From Corynebacterium auris (lineage in GTDB: Bacteria > Actinomycetota > Actinomycetes > Mycobacteriales > Mycobacteriaceae), in contig NZ_CP047047.1 of assembly GCF_030408575.1 (NCBI RefSeq), positions 1,103,991 through 1,167,990 of the forward strand: a DNA stretch of 64,000 bases, read 5' to 3'. The position numbers and the translations under genes are program-made. Shown here piece after piece: positions 56,830 through 64,000 of this stretch. Every line of letters starts with the position of its first letter. Positions within the stretch are counted from its first letter, which is position 1. The notes under the pieces are model-generated. The model ran no database searches and had not been told where the DNA came from. It saw nothing but the letters and a program-made list of their open reading frames with translations.

Positions 56830-57993
56830 TTACACCAGTGTGGTTTCGATGCTGGCCGCGCCGATGAAGGTGTCCACGCGGGAGCAGCCGGCGGCCTCGA
56901 GGAGCTGGGCGCGCTCGGCGTCGGAGAGGTCGCCGACGAGGGTGACCTCGCGGGTGAACCGGTTGCCGCCGTGGTGGGTGACGGCGACGCGGACGTCGTC
57001 AAGCTTCATGCCTCGGGCCGCCTCGCGGATGGCTTGGGAGGTGGAGACGGCAAGCGCGCTCATGAAAAGCCCGGTGGAGGTCACGCCCTGGCCCCGGCCG
57101 CCGGAGTTTTTGGCGCGGTCGGTAGCGATCGCGCGGTTCGAGGTGCGCACGACGTCCCCGAAGCGGGTGCCGCGGGCCGTGTAAGAGATGGCGTTGGTGT
57201 CAGTGGTGGGCTCGGGGACGAACTCGGGGTCGATGTACTGCTTCGCCCAGGAACCGATGATGTCGGCCGCGCGCTGCGCGCTGCCCTGTCGGGTGAGCAA
57301 ATGATCGGCCTTATCCAGGGCCATGAGGGACTTCGGGTAGCGGGTCAGGCGGAAGATCGTCTGCGCGTTGTCGATGCCCACGGTCTGGTCAATGGGGGAG
57401 TGGACCAGCAGAAGGGGTGTGCGCAGGGTGGGCAGGTAGGTCTGCGGGTCGGTCTCGGCGAGGTCGAGGAGAAACTCCCGCGAGATTTCCAGCTCGCGCC
57501 CGCCGAGGGTGACCACCACGGAGCCGGTGGCGTCGGCCTCCCTGATCTTGTCGGCATAGTGCAGCACCGAGTGTGCCGGGTCGAAGGGGGCGCCGACCGC
57601 GGCCACAGCCCTGAGGGACTTTTTCAGCTCGGGGCGGGTGGCGGCCTTTAACGCGGCGGCGCCACCGAGGGAATGGCCAATGAGCAGCTGCGGCGCGCGG
57701 TAGTTCTCCGCCAGCCACTGCGCCGCGGCGAGGATGTCGTCGACGTTTTGGCTGAAGCTGGTGTCGCGGAATGCGCCCTCGGACTGGCCCAGGCCGGGAA
57801 AATCGAAGCGGAGGGTGGCAATGCCATGTTCGGTGAGCTTTTTGGAGATGCGGGAGGCGCCCGGGGTGTGGCGCGAGCCGGCGAAGCAGTGGGCAAAGAT
57901 GGCGTAGGCCTCTGCCGGGTGAACGGGCTGGTCGATCGTGCCGGCCATCATGATCCCGGTCGACGACGGGACCTTGACGTTGAGGGAATGCAT
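56830..57993 (-). CDS. Alpha/beta hydrolase-OsmC fusion protein
   Basis: This is a 387-residue fusion. Residues about 1-245 form an alpha/beta hydrolase: AHCFAGSRHTPGAS, nucleophile Ser in LLIGHSLGGAAALKAA (about residue 103), the Asp in VHSPIDQTVGIDNA and the His in DKADHLLTR. Residues about 260-385 form an OsmC/Ohr-like domain, usually a thiol peroxidase with two reactive cysteines. The second Cys is kept (EAAGCSRVDTF), but where relatives have ALGACT this protein has ALAVST, so the first Cys is Ser and peroxidase activity is doubtful. ATG 57993 with AGGAGG upstream sets the start. Divergent from secA2. Confidence 0.87.
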   Translation of the reverse strand: MHSLNVKVPSSTGIMMAGTIDQPVHPAEAYAIFAHCFAGSRHTPGASRISKKLTEHGIATLRFDFPGLGQSEGAFRDTSFSQNVDDILAAAQWLAENYRAPQLLIGHSLGGAAALKAATRPELKKSLRAVAAVGAPFDPAHSVLHYADKIREADATGSVVVTLGGRELEISREFLLDLAETDPQTYLPTLRTPLLLVHSPIDQTVGIDNAQTIFRLTRYPKSLMALDKADHLLTRQGSAQRAADIIGSWAKQYIDPEFVPEPTTDTNAISYTARGTRFGDVVRTSNRAIATDRAKNSGGRGQGVTSTGLFMSALAVSTSQAIREAARGMKLDDVRVAVTHHGGNRFTREVTLVGDLSDAERAQLLEAAGCSRVDTFIGAASIETTLV

Positions 57994-58128
57994 CTCGGGT
58001 GGAACCTCCTGAACAGGCTGCGGGGCCGGTGTACGCCAGTAGAGGATATTGCAGGAGCGCGCGGCGCGGCGACAACGCTGCCGTAAGGTTGGCAGGAAGA
58101 GAGTCGCCGACGAAAGGACGAGCGGTTT

Positions 58129-60420
58129 ATGGGTGCCTTTGACTGGTTCTGGAAGGCCATGGGCGCGAGCGCGGAGCGCAACAATAAGGCGTCGAAAAGC
58201 ATCGTGGGGAAAGCGCACGGGCTGATCGGGGAGTACGAACAGCTTCCCGACGCCGAGCTGGCGGAGGCGATCCGCGCCACGGTGAAAGGCGAGGAGATTG
58301 AGGACAAGGCCTCGTTTTTGGCCATTCTCTCGGTCGCGTCGTCCCGCACCCTCGGCATGACACCCTACGAGGTGCAGAACCAGGCCGTGCTGCGGATGCT
58401 CGAAGGCGACGTGATCCAGATGGCCACCGGTGAGGGTAAGACGCTCGTGGGAGCGATGACGGCCACGGGCTACGCCCTGACGGGCAAGCGGGTTCACGTC
58501 ATCACGGTGAACAACTATCTGGCCAGCCGCGACGCCGAGTGGATGCGCCCGCTCGTCGAGTTCTTCGGCCTGAGCGTCGCGGCGGTGATGGAGTCCTCGA
58601 CGCGCGGGGAGCGCGCCCTCGCTTACCGCTGCGACGTGGTCTACGCCCCGGTTACGGAGATCGGCTTCGACCACTTGCGGGACAACCAGATTACGCACCG
58701 CGAGCAGACGGTTCAGGCTAAGGCGCAGGTCGCGCTTGTCGACGAAGCTGACAGCGTACTTGTCGACGAAGCCCTGGTCCCGCTCGTGCTCGCGGGCTCG
58801 GAACCCGGCACGCAGGCGACGGGGCGCATCACCGAGGCGGTCTCCCGCCTGAAGGAGGGCGAGGACTACACCGTCGACGCCGAAGGCCGCAACGCCTTCC
58901 TCACTGACGAGGGTGCGCGGCGGGTGGAGGCGCTGCTCGGCATCGACTCGCTCTACTCCGACGAGCACATCGGCGACACGCTGGTTCGCGTGAACCTCGC
59001 GCTACACGCCAAGGCGCTGCTGATCCGGGACGTCCACTACATCGTGGAGGAGGGCAAGGTCGCGCTTGTCGACGCCTCACGCGGCCGCGTCGCTGAGCTC
59101 CAGCGCTGGCCCGATGGGCTCCAGGCCGCCGTCGAGGCGAAGGAGGGCCTGGCGGTCTCCGAGGGCGGGCGGATCCTCGACTCGATCACTCTTCAGGCCC
59201 TCATGCGCCGCTACCCCCGGGTGACCGGCATGACGGGCACAGCGGTGGAGGCGACCGACCAGCTGCGCTCCTTCTACGGGCTGCACGTCTCCGTCATCGA
59301 CCGGGCGAGAACGCTGCGCCGCTTCGACGAAGCGGACCGGATCTACGCCACCATGGAGGAGAAAAACGCCGCAATTGTCGAGGAGATCGTGCACCTGCAC
59401 TCCACGGGGCAGCCGGTCCTGGTGGGCACGCACGACGTCGCCGAGTCGGAGGCGCTGGCCGCAGCGCTCGAGCGCCGCGGGGTGCACGCCAACGTACTCA
59501 ACGCGAAAAATGACAGGCACGAGGCGCGCATCATCGCCGAGGCCGGCGACCTTGGCCGCGTGACGGTGTCCACTCAGATGGCCGGTCGCGGCACGGACAT
59601 TCGCCTTGGCGGGGCGGATGAGTCCGAGCACGACGAGGTCGCCGAGCGCGGCGGCTTGGCCGTCATCGGCACGGCGCGCCACCGCACCGCGCGGCTGGAC
59701 AATCAGCTGCGTGGGCGCGCGGGCCGGCAGGGGGACCCCGGGCTGAGCGTGTTTTTCGTCTCGCTGGAGGATGATATCGTCACCAGCGGCGGGGCGGGAG
59801 AGCAGGTCACCGCGCACCCGGGGGAGGACGGGCGCATCGAGTCGGACCGGGTGCAGGGCTTCGTGGAGCACTGCCAGCGCGTTACCGAAGGACAGCTGCT
59901 GGAAATTCATTCGCAGACGTGGAAGTACAACAAGCTGCTCGCGGACCACCGCGACATCCTCGACGAGCGCCGCGCCCGCCTGCTGGACACGGACACCGCC
60001 TGGCGGGAGCTGGCCAAGCGCAGCCCCGAGCGCGCCGCTTCCCTGAACGAACTGCCCGCACAAACGCGCGAGCAGGCCGCCCGCGAGATCATGCTCTTTC
60101 ACCTCGACGCGGAGTGGTCGGAGCACCTGGCTCTCATGGACGACGTCCGCGAGTCCATCCACCTGCGCGCCATTGCGCGCGAGACTCCGATCGACGAGTA
60201 CCACCGCATTGCCGTGCGAGAGTTCAAGGACCTGGCCAACCGCGCCGTCGACCACGCCGTAGAGAGCTTCGAGACAGTGCTTATCGACGCCGACGGGGCG
60301 CACTTGGAGGACGCGGGGTGGAAGCGCCCGAGCGCGACGTGGACCTACATGGTCTCCGACAACCCCTTGGCGGGCTCCGGGAACTCCTTCATCACCGGGG
60401 TGGCGAATATTTTTCGGTAA
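58129..60420 (+). CDS. secA2: Accessory Sec translocase ATPase SecA2
   Basis: This is a 763-residue protein export ATPase, shorter than housekeeping SecA and without its zinc-binding C-terminus. It has Walker A MATGEGKTLVGAM (about residue 100), DEAD-type VDEADSVLVDEA (about 205), the cross-linking domain with the hallmark VTGMTGTA (about 365), and motif QMAGRGTDIRLGG and GRAGRQGDPG near 480-530. The order secA2, odhI, ftsR is the actinobacterial one. It would export a subset of proteins together with SecYEG. Confidence 0.94.
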   Translation: MGAFDWFWKAMGASAERNNKASKSIVGKAHGLIGEYEQLPDAELAEAIRATVKGEEIEDKASFLAILSVASSRTLGMTPYEVQNQAVLRMLEGDVIQMATGEGKTLVGAMTATGYALTGKRVHVITVNNYLASRDAEWMRPLVEFFGLSVAAVMESSTRGERALAYRCDVVYAPVTEIGFDHLRDNQITHREQTVQAKAQVALVDEADSVLVDEALVPLVLAGSEPGTQATGRITEAVSRLKEGEDYTVDAEGRNAFLTDEGARRVEALLGIDSLYSDEHIGDTLVRVNLALHAKALLIRDVHYIVEEGKVALVDASRGRVAELQRWPDGLQAAVEAKEGLAVSEGGRILDSITLQALMRRYPRVTGMTGTAVEATDQLRSFYGLHVSVIDRARTLRRFDEADRIYATMEEKNAAIVEEIVHLHSTGQPVLVGTHDVAESEALAAALERRGVHANVLNAKNDRHEARIIAEAGDLGRVTVSTQMAGRGTDIRLGGADESEHDEVAERGGLAVIGTARHRTARLDNQLRGRAGRQGDPGLSVFFVSLEDDIVTSGGAGEQVTAHPGEDGRIESDRVQGFVEHCQRVTEGQLLEIHSQTWKYNKLLADHRDILDERRARLLDTDTAWRELAKRSPERAASLNELPAQTREQAAREIMLFHLDAEWSEHLALMDDVRESIHLRAIARETPIDEYHRIAVREFKDLANRAVDHAVESFETVLIDADGAHLEDAGWKRPSATWTYMVSDNPLAGSGNSFITGVANIFR

Positions 60421-60555
60421 TCGGCTGGCCTGCCCGCCGCGCGCTAAGCTGCATGTAGGCCGTAACAATCTGCCTTTGTTCCCCGAGGCGGGGGCCGATC
60501 GCTAGTATGGCTAACAGTTGATTTGAAAATCCCTCGACAGCGTCAGGAGAAGTTC

Positions 60556-60984
60556 ATGAGCGAAAACACTGGTACGCCGGAGAATCAAGTAGAAACCACT
60601 TCGGTGTTCCGTGCAGACCTGCTGAAGGAAATGGAGTCGGGCGCCGCCTCCTCCGACGCTGTAGGGGGTGCGGATAACCTGCCCGAGGGTGCCGCGCTTC
60701 TCGTGGTCAAGCGCGGCCCGAACGCGGGTTCCCGCTTCCTTCTGGACCAGGACACCACCACCGCCGGCCGCCACCCGGACGCCGACATCTTCCTCGACGA
60801 TGTCACCGTTTCCCGGCGCCACGCGGAGTTCCGCCGCAACGAAGGCGGCTTCGAGGTCGTCGATGTCGGCTCCCTCAACGGCACCTACGTCAACCGCGAA
60901 CCGCGCAACTCCCAGGCGCTGTCGAGCGGTGACGAGATTCAGATCGGCAAATTCCGCCTCGTCTTCATTGCCGCTACCGCCTAA
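60556..60984 (+). CDS. odhI: FHA-domain regulator OdhI (GarA)
   Basis: This is a 142-residue protein that, when unphosphorylated, binds and inhibits 2-oxoglutarate dehydrogenase, steering carbon to glutamate. The N-terminal ETTSVFR holds the threonine phosphorylated by PknG-type kinases. The FHA domain (about 60-140) has GRHPDADIFLDDVTVSRRHA and the SLNGTYVN motif. ATG 60556 with CAGGAGA upstream is the start; 60523 is in frame but less likely. A -10-like TAGTAT lies at 60503. Confidence 0.95.
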   Translation: MSENTGTPENQVETTSVFRADLLKEMESGAASSDAVGGADNLPEGAALLVVKRGPNAGSRFLLDQDTTTAGRHPDADIFLDDVTVSRRHAEFRRNEGGFEVVDVGSLNGTYVNREPRNSQALSSGDEIQIGKFRLVFIAATA

Positions 60985-61079
60985 CCGGTAGCTGGCGTTC
61001 GTGCCCGCGGCGGGCGGCTATTCCCGCCCGCCAGGGCAGTACATGTTTCGCCCACCTTAGTAGAAAACCGAGCACCACC

Positions 61080-61829
61080 GTGAGCGCAATTCGCAAGACC
61101 TCCCCGCAGCAGCCTGCCGCGCGCGCGGGCGCAAAGACCACCGCCAAGACCATGTCCATCGGCGTCGTGCTAAACCGCTTGCGCGAGGAGTTCCCGGACG
61201 TCACGGTGTCCAAGATCCGCTTCCTCGAGTCTGAGGGGCTGATCACCCCCCAGCGCACGGCCTCGGGCTACCGCCGGTTCACCGACGACGACGTCGAGCG
61301 CCTGCGCTACATCTTGGTGACTCAGCGCGATAACTACCTGCCGCTTAAGGTCATCCGCGAGCAGCTCGACGCGATGGACTCCGGCCAGGTCACCGCGATC
61401 ATGTCCGCGGCGAAGGCCGATCCGATCGTGTCCCCGGAGACCTTCCGTGCTGCTCCGGCGACGCGCTTGACCGACGTCGACTTGGCGCAGCAGGCGAACA
61501 CCGCCGAGTCCACCGTCGCCGAGCTGGTCAAGGCCGGGTTGCTCACCCCGGACGCGACGGGCCACTTCAGCGCGGACGACGTTCGCGTGGTCACCACCGC
61601 CCTCGCGCTTTCCGAGTTCGGCCTGGATACCCGGCACCTGAAGTCGCTGCGGACAGCCGCCGGGCGCCAGGCCGATCTGATCTCGCAGGTCGTCGAGCCG
61701 GTGGCAAAGTCGCGTACGGCGGGGGCGAAACAGAAGGCGGAGGAGATCGGCCACCAGATGACTGCGCTGGTGGTGTCCCTGCACGCAGACCTCGTGAAAA
61801 ACGAGCTGCGCCGCCGACTCGACAGCTAG
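61080..61829 (+). CDS. ftsR: MerR-type regulator FtsR
   Basis: This is a 249-residue MerR-family regulator. The N-terminal winged helix (about 25-95) shows SIGVVLNRLREEFPDVTVSK, ITPQRTASGYRRFTDDD and VERLRYI; a second, degenerate DNA-binding-like segment follows. In C. glutamicum FtsR activates ftsZ; same family, size and position here. Starts with GTG 61080. The next gene follows after 10 nt. Confidence 0.9.
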   Translation: MSAIRKTSPQQPAARAGAKTTAKTMSIGVVLNRLREEFPDVTVSKIRFLESEGLITPQRTASGYRRFTDDDVERLRYILVTQRDNYLPLKVIREQLDAMDSGQVTAIMSAAKADPIVSPETFRAAPATRLTDVDLAQQANTAESTVAELVKAGLLTPDATGHFSADDVRVVTTALALSEFGLDTRHLKSLRTAAGRQADLISQVVEPVAKSRTAGAKQKAEEIGHQMTALVVSLHADLVKNELRRRLDS

Positions 61830-61839
61830 GAGGTCACTT

Positions 61840-62388
61840 ATGGTTCCCATCAGTGTGACCGGGGTATTCCCGCTCGGGCCGGAGAACTTCCTCTGTGCCC
61901 TTCTCCACGCGCCTGATCAGGGCCGCTTCCTTCCTGTGTGGCTGCCGCCCGTCGAGGGCGCGCAGCTTCTCGCTCGGCTGAGCGGGGCCAGCCCCAGCCG
62001 CCCGGGCACCCACGACGTCCTCGGCGACGTGATCGCCCAGTCCGGGCGAGGGGTGAACGCAATCGAGATCTCGAGCTACTACAACGGCGTGTTCATGGCC
62101 ACCCTGACCCTCGGCGACGGCACAGAATACGACCTGCGCGCTTCCGACGCGCTTGTTTTGGCCGCGGCCTTGGACGAAAGCGTCGAGGTCGACGAGACTG
62201 TGCTGGCCCAGGCGGGAGTGCGCATCTCGGCCGCGGACCTGAGTACCTACTTCAACCTGAACATCGACACGGGAGGCGACGCCGCGGAGGGGGACTCCGC
62301 GAGCGGCGACGCCGCCGCCGACGCGGAGTTCGAGCAGCTCATGCGCGACCTCGGGGTCGAGGAAGGCGACCTCGGGGAAGAGCAATAA
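61840..62388 (+). CDS. Bifunctional nuclease family protein (DUF151)
   Basis: This is a 182-residue protein with the DUF151 core: LPPVEGAQLLARLSG, RPGTHDVLGDVIAQ and DLRASDALVLAAAL. Plant and Thermotoga members have dual DNase/RNase activity, but the role in actinobacteria is not known. The last 40 residues are acidic and of low complexity, ending EEGDLGEEQ. AGGAGG lies before ATG 61840. Same operon as ftsR. Confidence 0.9.
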   Translation: MVPISVTGVFPLGPENFLCALLHAPDQGRFLPVWLPPVEGAQLLARLSGASPSRPGTHDVLGDVIAQSGRGVNAIEISSYYNGVFMATLTLGDGTEYDLRASDALVLAAALDESVEVDETVLAQAGVRISAADLSTYFNLNIDTGGDAAEGDSASGDAAADAEFEQLMRDLGVEEGDLGEEQ

Positions 62389-62434
62389 CCCTAAACTTCA
62401 GGTTGAAACTTCGGCGTGTCGCGGTATCCTGGCC

Positions 62435-62463
62435 TTGACCCCGGCTTAAGCTTGGCATTTAAT
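62435..62463 (+). promoter_or_regulatory. Promoter of the second MerR gene
   Basis: TTGACC (62435-62440), a 17-nt spacer and TTTAAT (62458-62463), about 40 nt before the GTG at 62505. A short dyad TTCA-GGT-TGAA (62397-62407) just upstream could be a MerR-type or autoregulatory site. Confidence 0.55.
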
Positions 62464-62504
62464 AGGAAACAGCGCGCACCGCAGAACTTCACGGGAGTAA
62501 TTAC

Positions 62505-63077
62505 GTGAGCAACGACACCCCCCACCTCAGCACCGGGTCCGCCGAGGCCGTCCAAGAGACGCTTTTCGACGTCGGACCCTCCGACATCGTCGGATACCGC
62601 GTCCCCATTGCCTGCCAGGTGGCCGGCATCACCTACCGCCAGCTCGACTACTGGGCGCGCACCAATCTCGTGCGCCCCTCCATCCGCGGCGCGCGCGGTT
62701 CCGGCTCGCAGCGTTTGTACTCCTTCAAGGATCTGCTGGTGCTGAAGATCGTGAAGGGCTTGCTCGATACCGGCATCTCCCTGCAGAACATCCGGCTGGC
62801 CGTCGACAAGCTTCGCGACCGCGGAGTGAACGACATCGCCGAGATCACGCTCGTCTCTGACGGGACCACGGTGTACGAATGCCGCAGCAACGAGGACATC
62901 ATCGACCTGCTGAGCGGGGGTCAGGGCGTCTTCGGTATCGCGGTGCCGCAGATCATGCGTGACCTGACCGGCAGCATCTCCGCTTTCCCGGCCGAGCGCG
63001 TCTCGGAGGGTACCTCCGAGGACAACGTCATCGGCCTCGACGAGCTGGCCGCGCGCCGCCGCCGCAAGTCCTCCTAG
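62505..63077 (+). CDS. MerR-family transcriptional regulator
   Basis: This is a 190-residue regulator (the Rv1828 type of mycobacteria). The MerR helix-turn-helix (about 28-95) reads YRVPIACQVAGITYRQLDYW and RLYSFKDLLVLKIVKGLLD. The C-terminal part is an effector/dimer domain without metal-binding cysteines. The GTG start has GGGAG upstream. It has its own promoter, separate from the ftsR operon. Target genes unknown. Confidence 0.92.
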   Translation: MSNDTPHLSTGSAEAVQETLFDVGPSDIVGYRVPIACQVAGITYRQLDYWARTNLVRPSIRGARGSGSQRLYSFKDLLVLKIVKGLLDTGISLQNIRLAVDKLRDRGVNDIAEITLVSDGTTVYECRSNEDIIDLLSGGQGVFGIAVPQIMRDLTGSISAFPAERVSEGTSEDNVIGLDELAARRRRKSS

Positions 63078-63091
63078 CGGCGGCCCGGCCG

Positions 63092-64000
63092 TTACTGGCC
63101 CACGACCTCGGCGACTGCCTGGCCAAGACCAGCCTCATCCGGGGAGGCGCTCACCGCTTCCGCGACCTCGGCAACCGCCGGGTCCTGCTCGTTGGGGCCA
63201 ACGTGGACGACAGAGATCCGCGCGTTATCCCCGGTGGCCTCGCGCAGGGCGGAGACGAAGGCCTCGTCGTCTGCCGCGTCTGCGGTGCCGGTGGTGATGA
63301 GCACGACGCGCACCGGCCCCTGTACTTCCGCGGCGTAGCCGACGGCGGCGCTCAGCGCCTCGCGGGTGTTGGGCTGCCCGCCGATGCCGAAGCGGCCAGC
63401 TGCCGTGGCTACGGCTTCCGCGTCGGGTCCGAGCATGACGTTTTCGCGGTAGCTTTGCTGCACGCCCGGGTTGAGGGGGCTGGAGTAGTTCCACAGCCCA
63501 ACGCTATGCCCGTTGCCCGCGACTTCCCGTGCAGCGTTGCCGATGGACTCGGCAGCGGCCGGAAGGAAGGGGGCCATCGCCTCGGAGGTGTCCAGCAAGA
63601 ATAGAGTGCTCACCATCTCGGGGGCCGCCGCCGGGTCCTCCTCGGCGGGCTGCTGTTCGTCCGCTGGCTCCGCGGCTTCTGGCGGGACGGCTGCCTCCCA
63701 CACAGTATCCGCGATCTCAGGCTGGTCGGCCCCGTCCCCGGCGAAGCCCTCGGCGGAGAAGCGGGCGAAATCCTGCCCTGCGCGAGACTGGTCCTCGCTG
63801 ACCCCGTCGGCCTGGTTCAGGGGCAAAGCGGCGAAGAGGACGGAGCCGCCGAGCTCGGTGAAGGCCCATCCGGCGGGCGTTCCGTCGCGGGTGGTGGCGG
63901 CGTAGCGTTCGTCGTTGAGCACATCTTCCGCGGCACCGACGCGCTGGTTGCGCAGCGCATCGGCCGCCTCGTCGGCGTTGGGGGCGAGCTCAGTAGCCAC
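63092..64000 (-). CDS. Binding-protein/VWA-domain protein (5' end beyond window)
   Basis: The frame is open to the right edge, so only the C-terminal about 302 residues are visible. They contain the end of a binding-protein-like domain (TRDGTPAGWAFTELGG, LNQADGVSEDQ), an acidic Pro/Glu/Ala linker (about residues 105-130 of the visible part) and a VWA domain (about 130-300). The metal site is degenerate: LLDTSEAM has Ala where DxSxS needs Ser, and VVLITTGTAD lacks the Asp of DGE. It resembles the intact VWA lipoprotein at 27788-29368 in plan. The GTG at 64000 is probably not the true start. Converges on the MerR gene. Confidence 0.82.
   Translation of the reverse strand: MATELAPNADEAADALRNQRVGAAEDVLNDERYAATTRDGTPAGWAFTELGGSVLFAALPLNQADGVSEDQSRAGQDFARFSAEGFAGDGADQPEIADTVWEAAVPPEAAEPADEQQPAEEDPAAAPEMVSTLFLLDTSEAMAPFLPAAAESIGNAAREVAGNGHSVGLWNYSSPLNPGVQQSYRENVMLGPDAEAVATAAGRFGIGGQPNTREALSAAVGYAAEVQGPVRVVLITTGTADAADDEAFVSALREATGDNARISVVHVGPNEQDPAVAEVAEAVSASPDEAGLGQAVAEVVGQ

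Overview
The window is high-GC actinobacterial chromosome, almost certainly Corynebacterium. Support for this comes from gene content and order: argCJBDFRGH, tyrS beside an rRNA operon, the tlyA-nadK-recN-steA-steB block, xerD-parA-scpA-scpB-rluB-cmk-der, and secA2-odhI-ftsR followed by a DUF151 protein and a second MerR regulator. This matches the gene order I know from C. glutamicum and, more loosely, M. tuberculosis. The species cannot be named from the sequence alone.

Layout. 1-5.9 kb: a DoxX-family protein (cut by the window edge), a metallo-beta-lactamase-fold hydrolase, uvrA, and a convergent DUF2339 membrane protein. 6.1-10.8 kb is an accessory locus: three secreted paralogous beta-rich proteins on the plus strand converge on a minus-strand cassette of histidine kinase, a 65-aa secreted peptide with one CX8C pair, and a response regulator whose start codon overlaps the peptide stop. 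10.85-13.2 kb: the infC-rpmI-rplT translation operon, with a structured leader and a rare ATC start for infC, then a SpoU-type RNA methyltransferase. 13.3-14.2 kb: a decayed intradiol-dioxygenase-like lipoprotein gene. 14.5-18 kb: pheS-pheT. 18-26.6 kb: the full arginine operon with argR inside it. 26.6-30.2 kb: a conserved but uncharacterised envelope module (anchored binding-protein-like protein, lipoprotein with binding-protein and VWA domains, membrane protein), then a Trm112-like protein and tyrS at 30.2-31.5 kb.

31.5-37.3 kb: one 16S-23S-5S operon without spacer tRNAs. 37.3-52.1 kb: the housekeeping block from a TPR protein to der. pyrG, normally between steB and the Nudix gene, is absent. 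52.1-53.9 kb: a methyltransferase and an esterase lipoprotein. 53.9-56.6 kb is a small foreign-looking patch. It holds a frameshifted Cys-rich bacteriocin-like gene, a translationally coupled small membrane protein, a complete IS256-family element with an exact 8-bp target duplication lying on that protein's stop codon, and two long perfect palindromes. tRNA-Pro(GGG) follows. 56.8-64 kb: an alpha/beta hydrolase-OsmC fusion lacking one OsmC cysteine, secA2, odhI, ftsR, a DUF151 protein, a MerR regulator, and the C-terminal part of another VWA protein that runs off the right edge.

The two places most likely to hold undescribed biology are the 6.1-10.8 kb locus (secreted paralogues plus a sensor system with a built-in secreted peptide) and the 54.1-56.3 kb Cys-rich peptide/membrane partner pair. 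Functions proposed for both are inference from sequence patterns.
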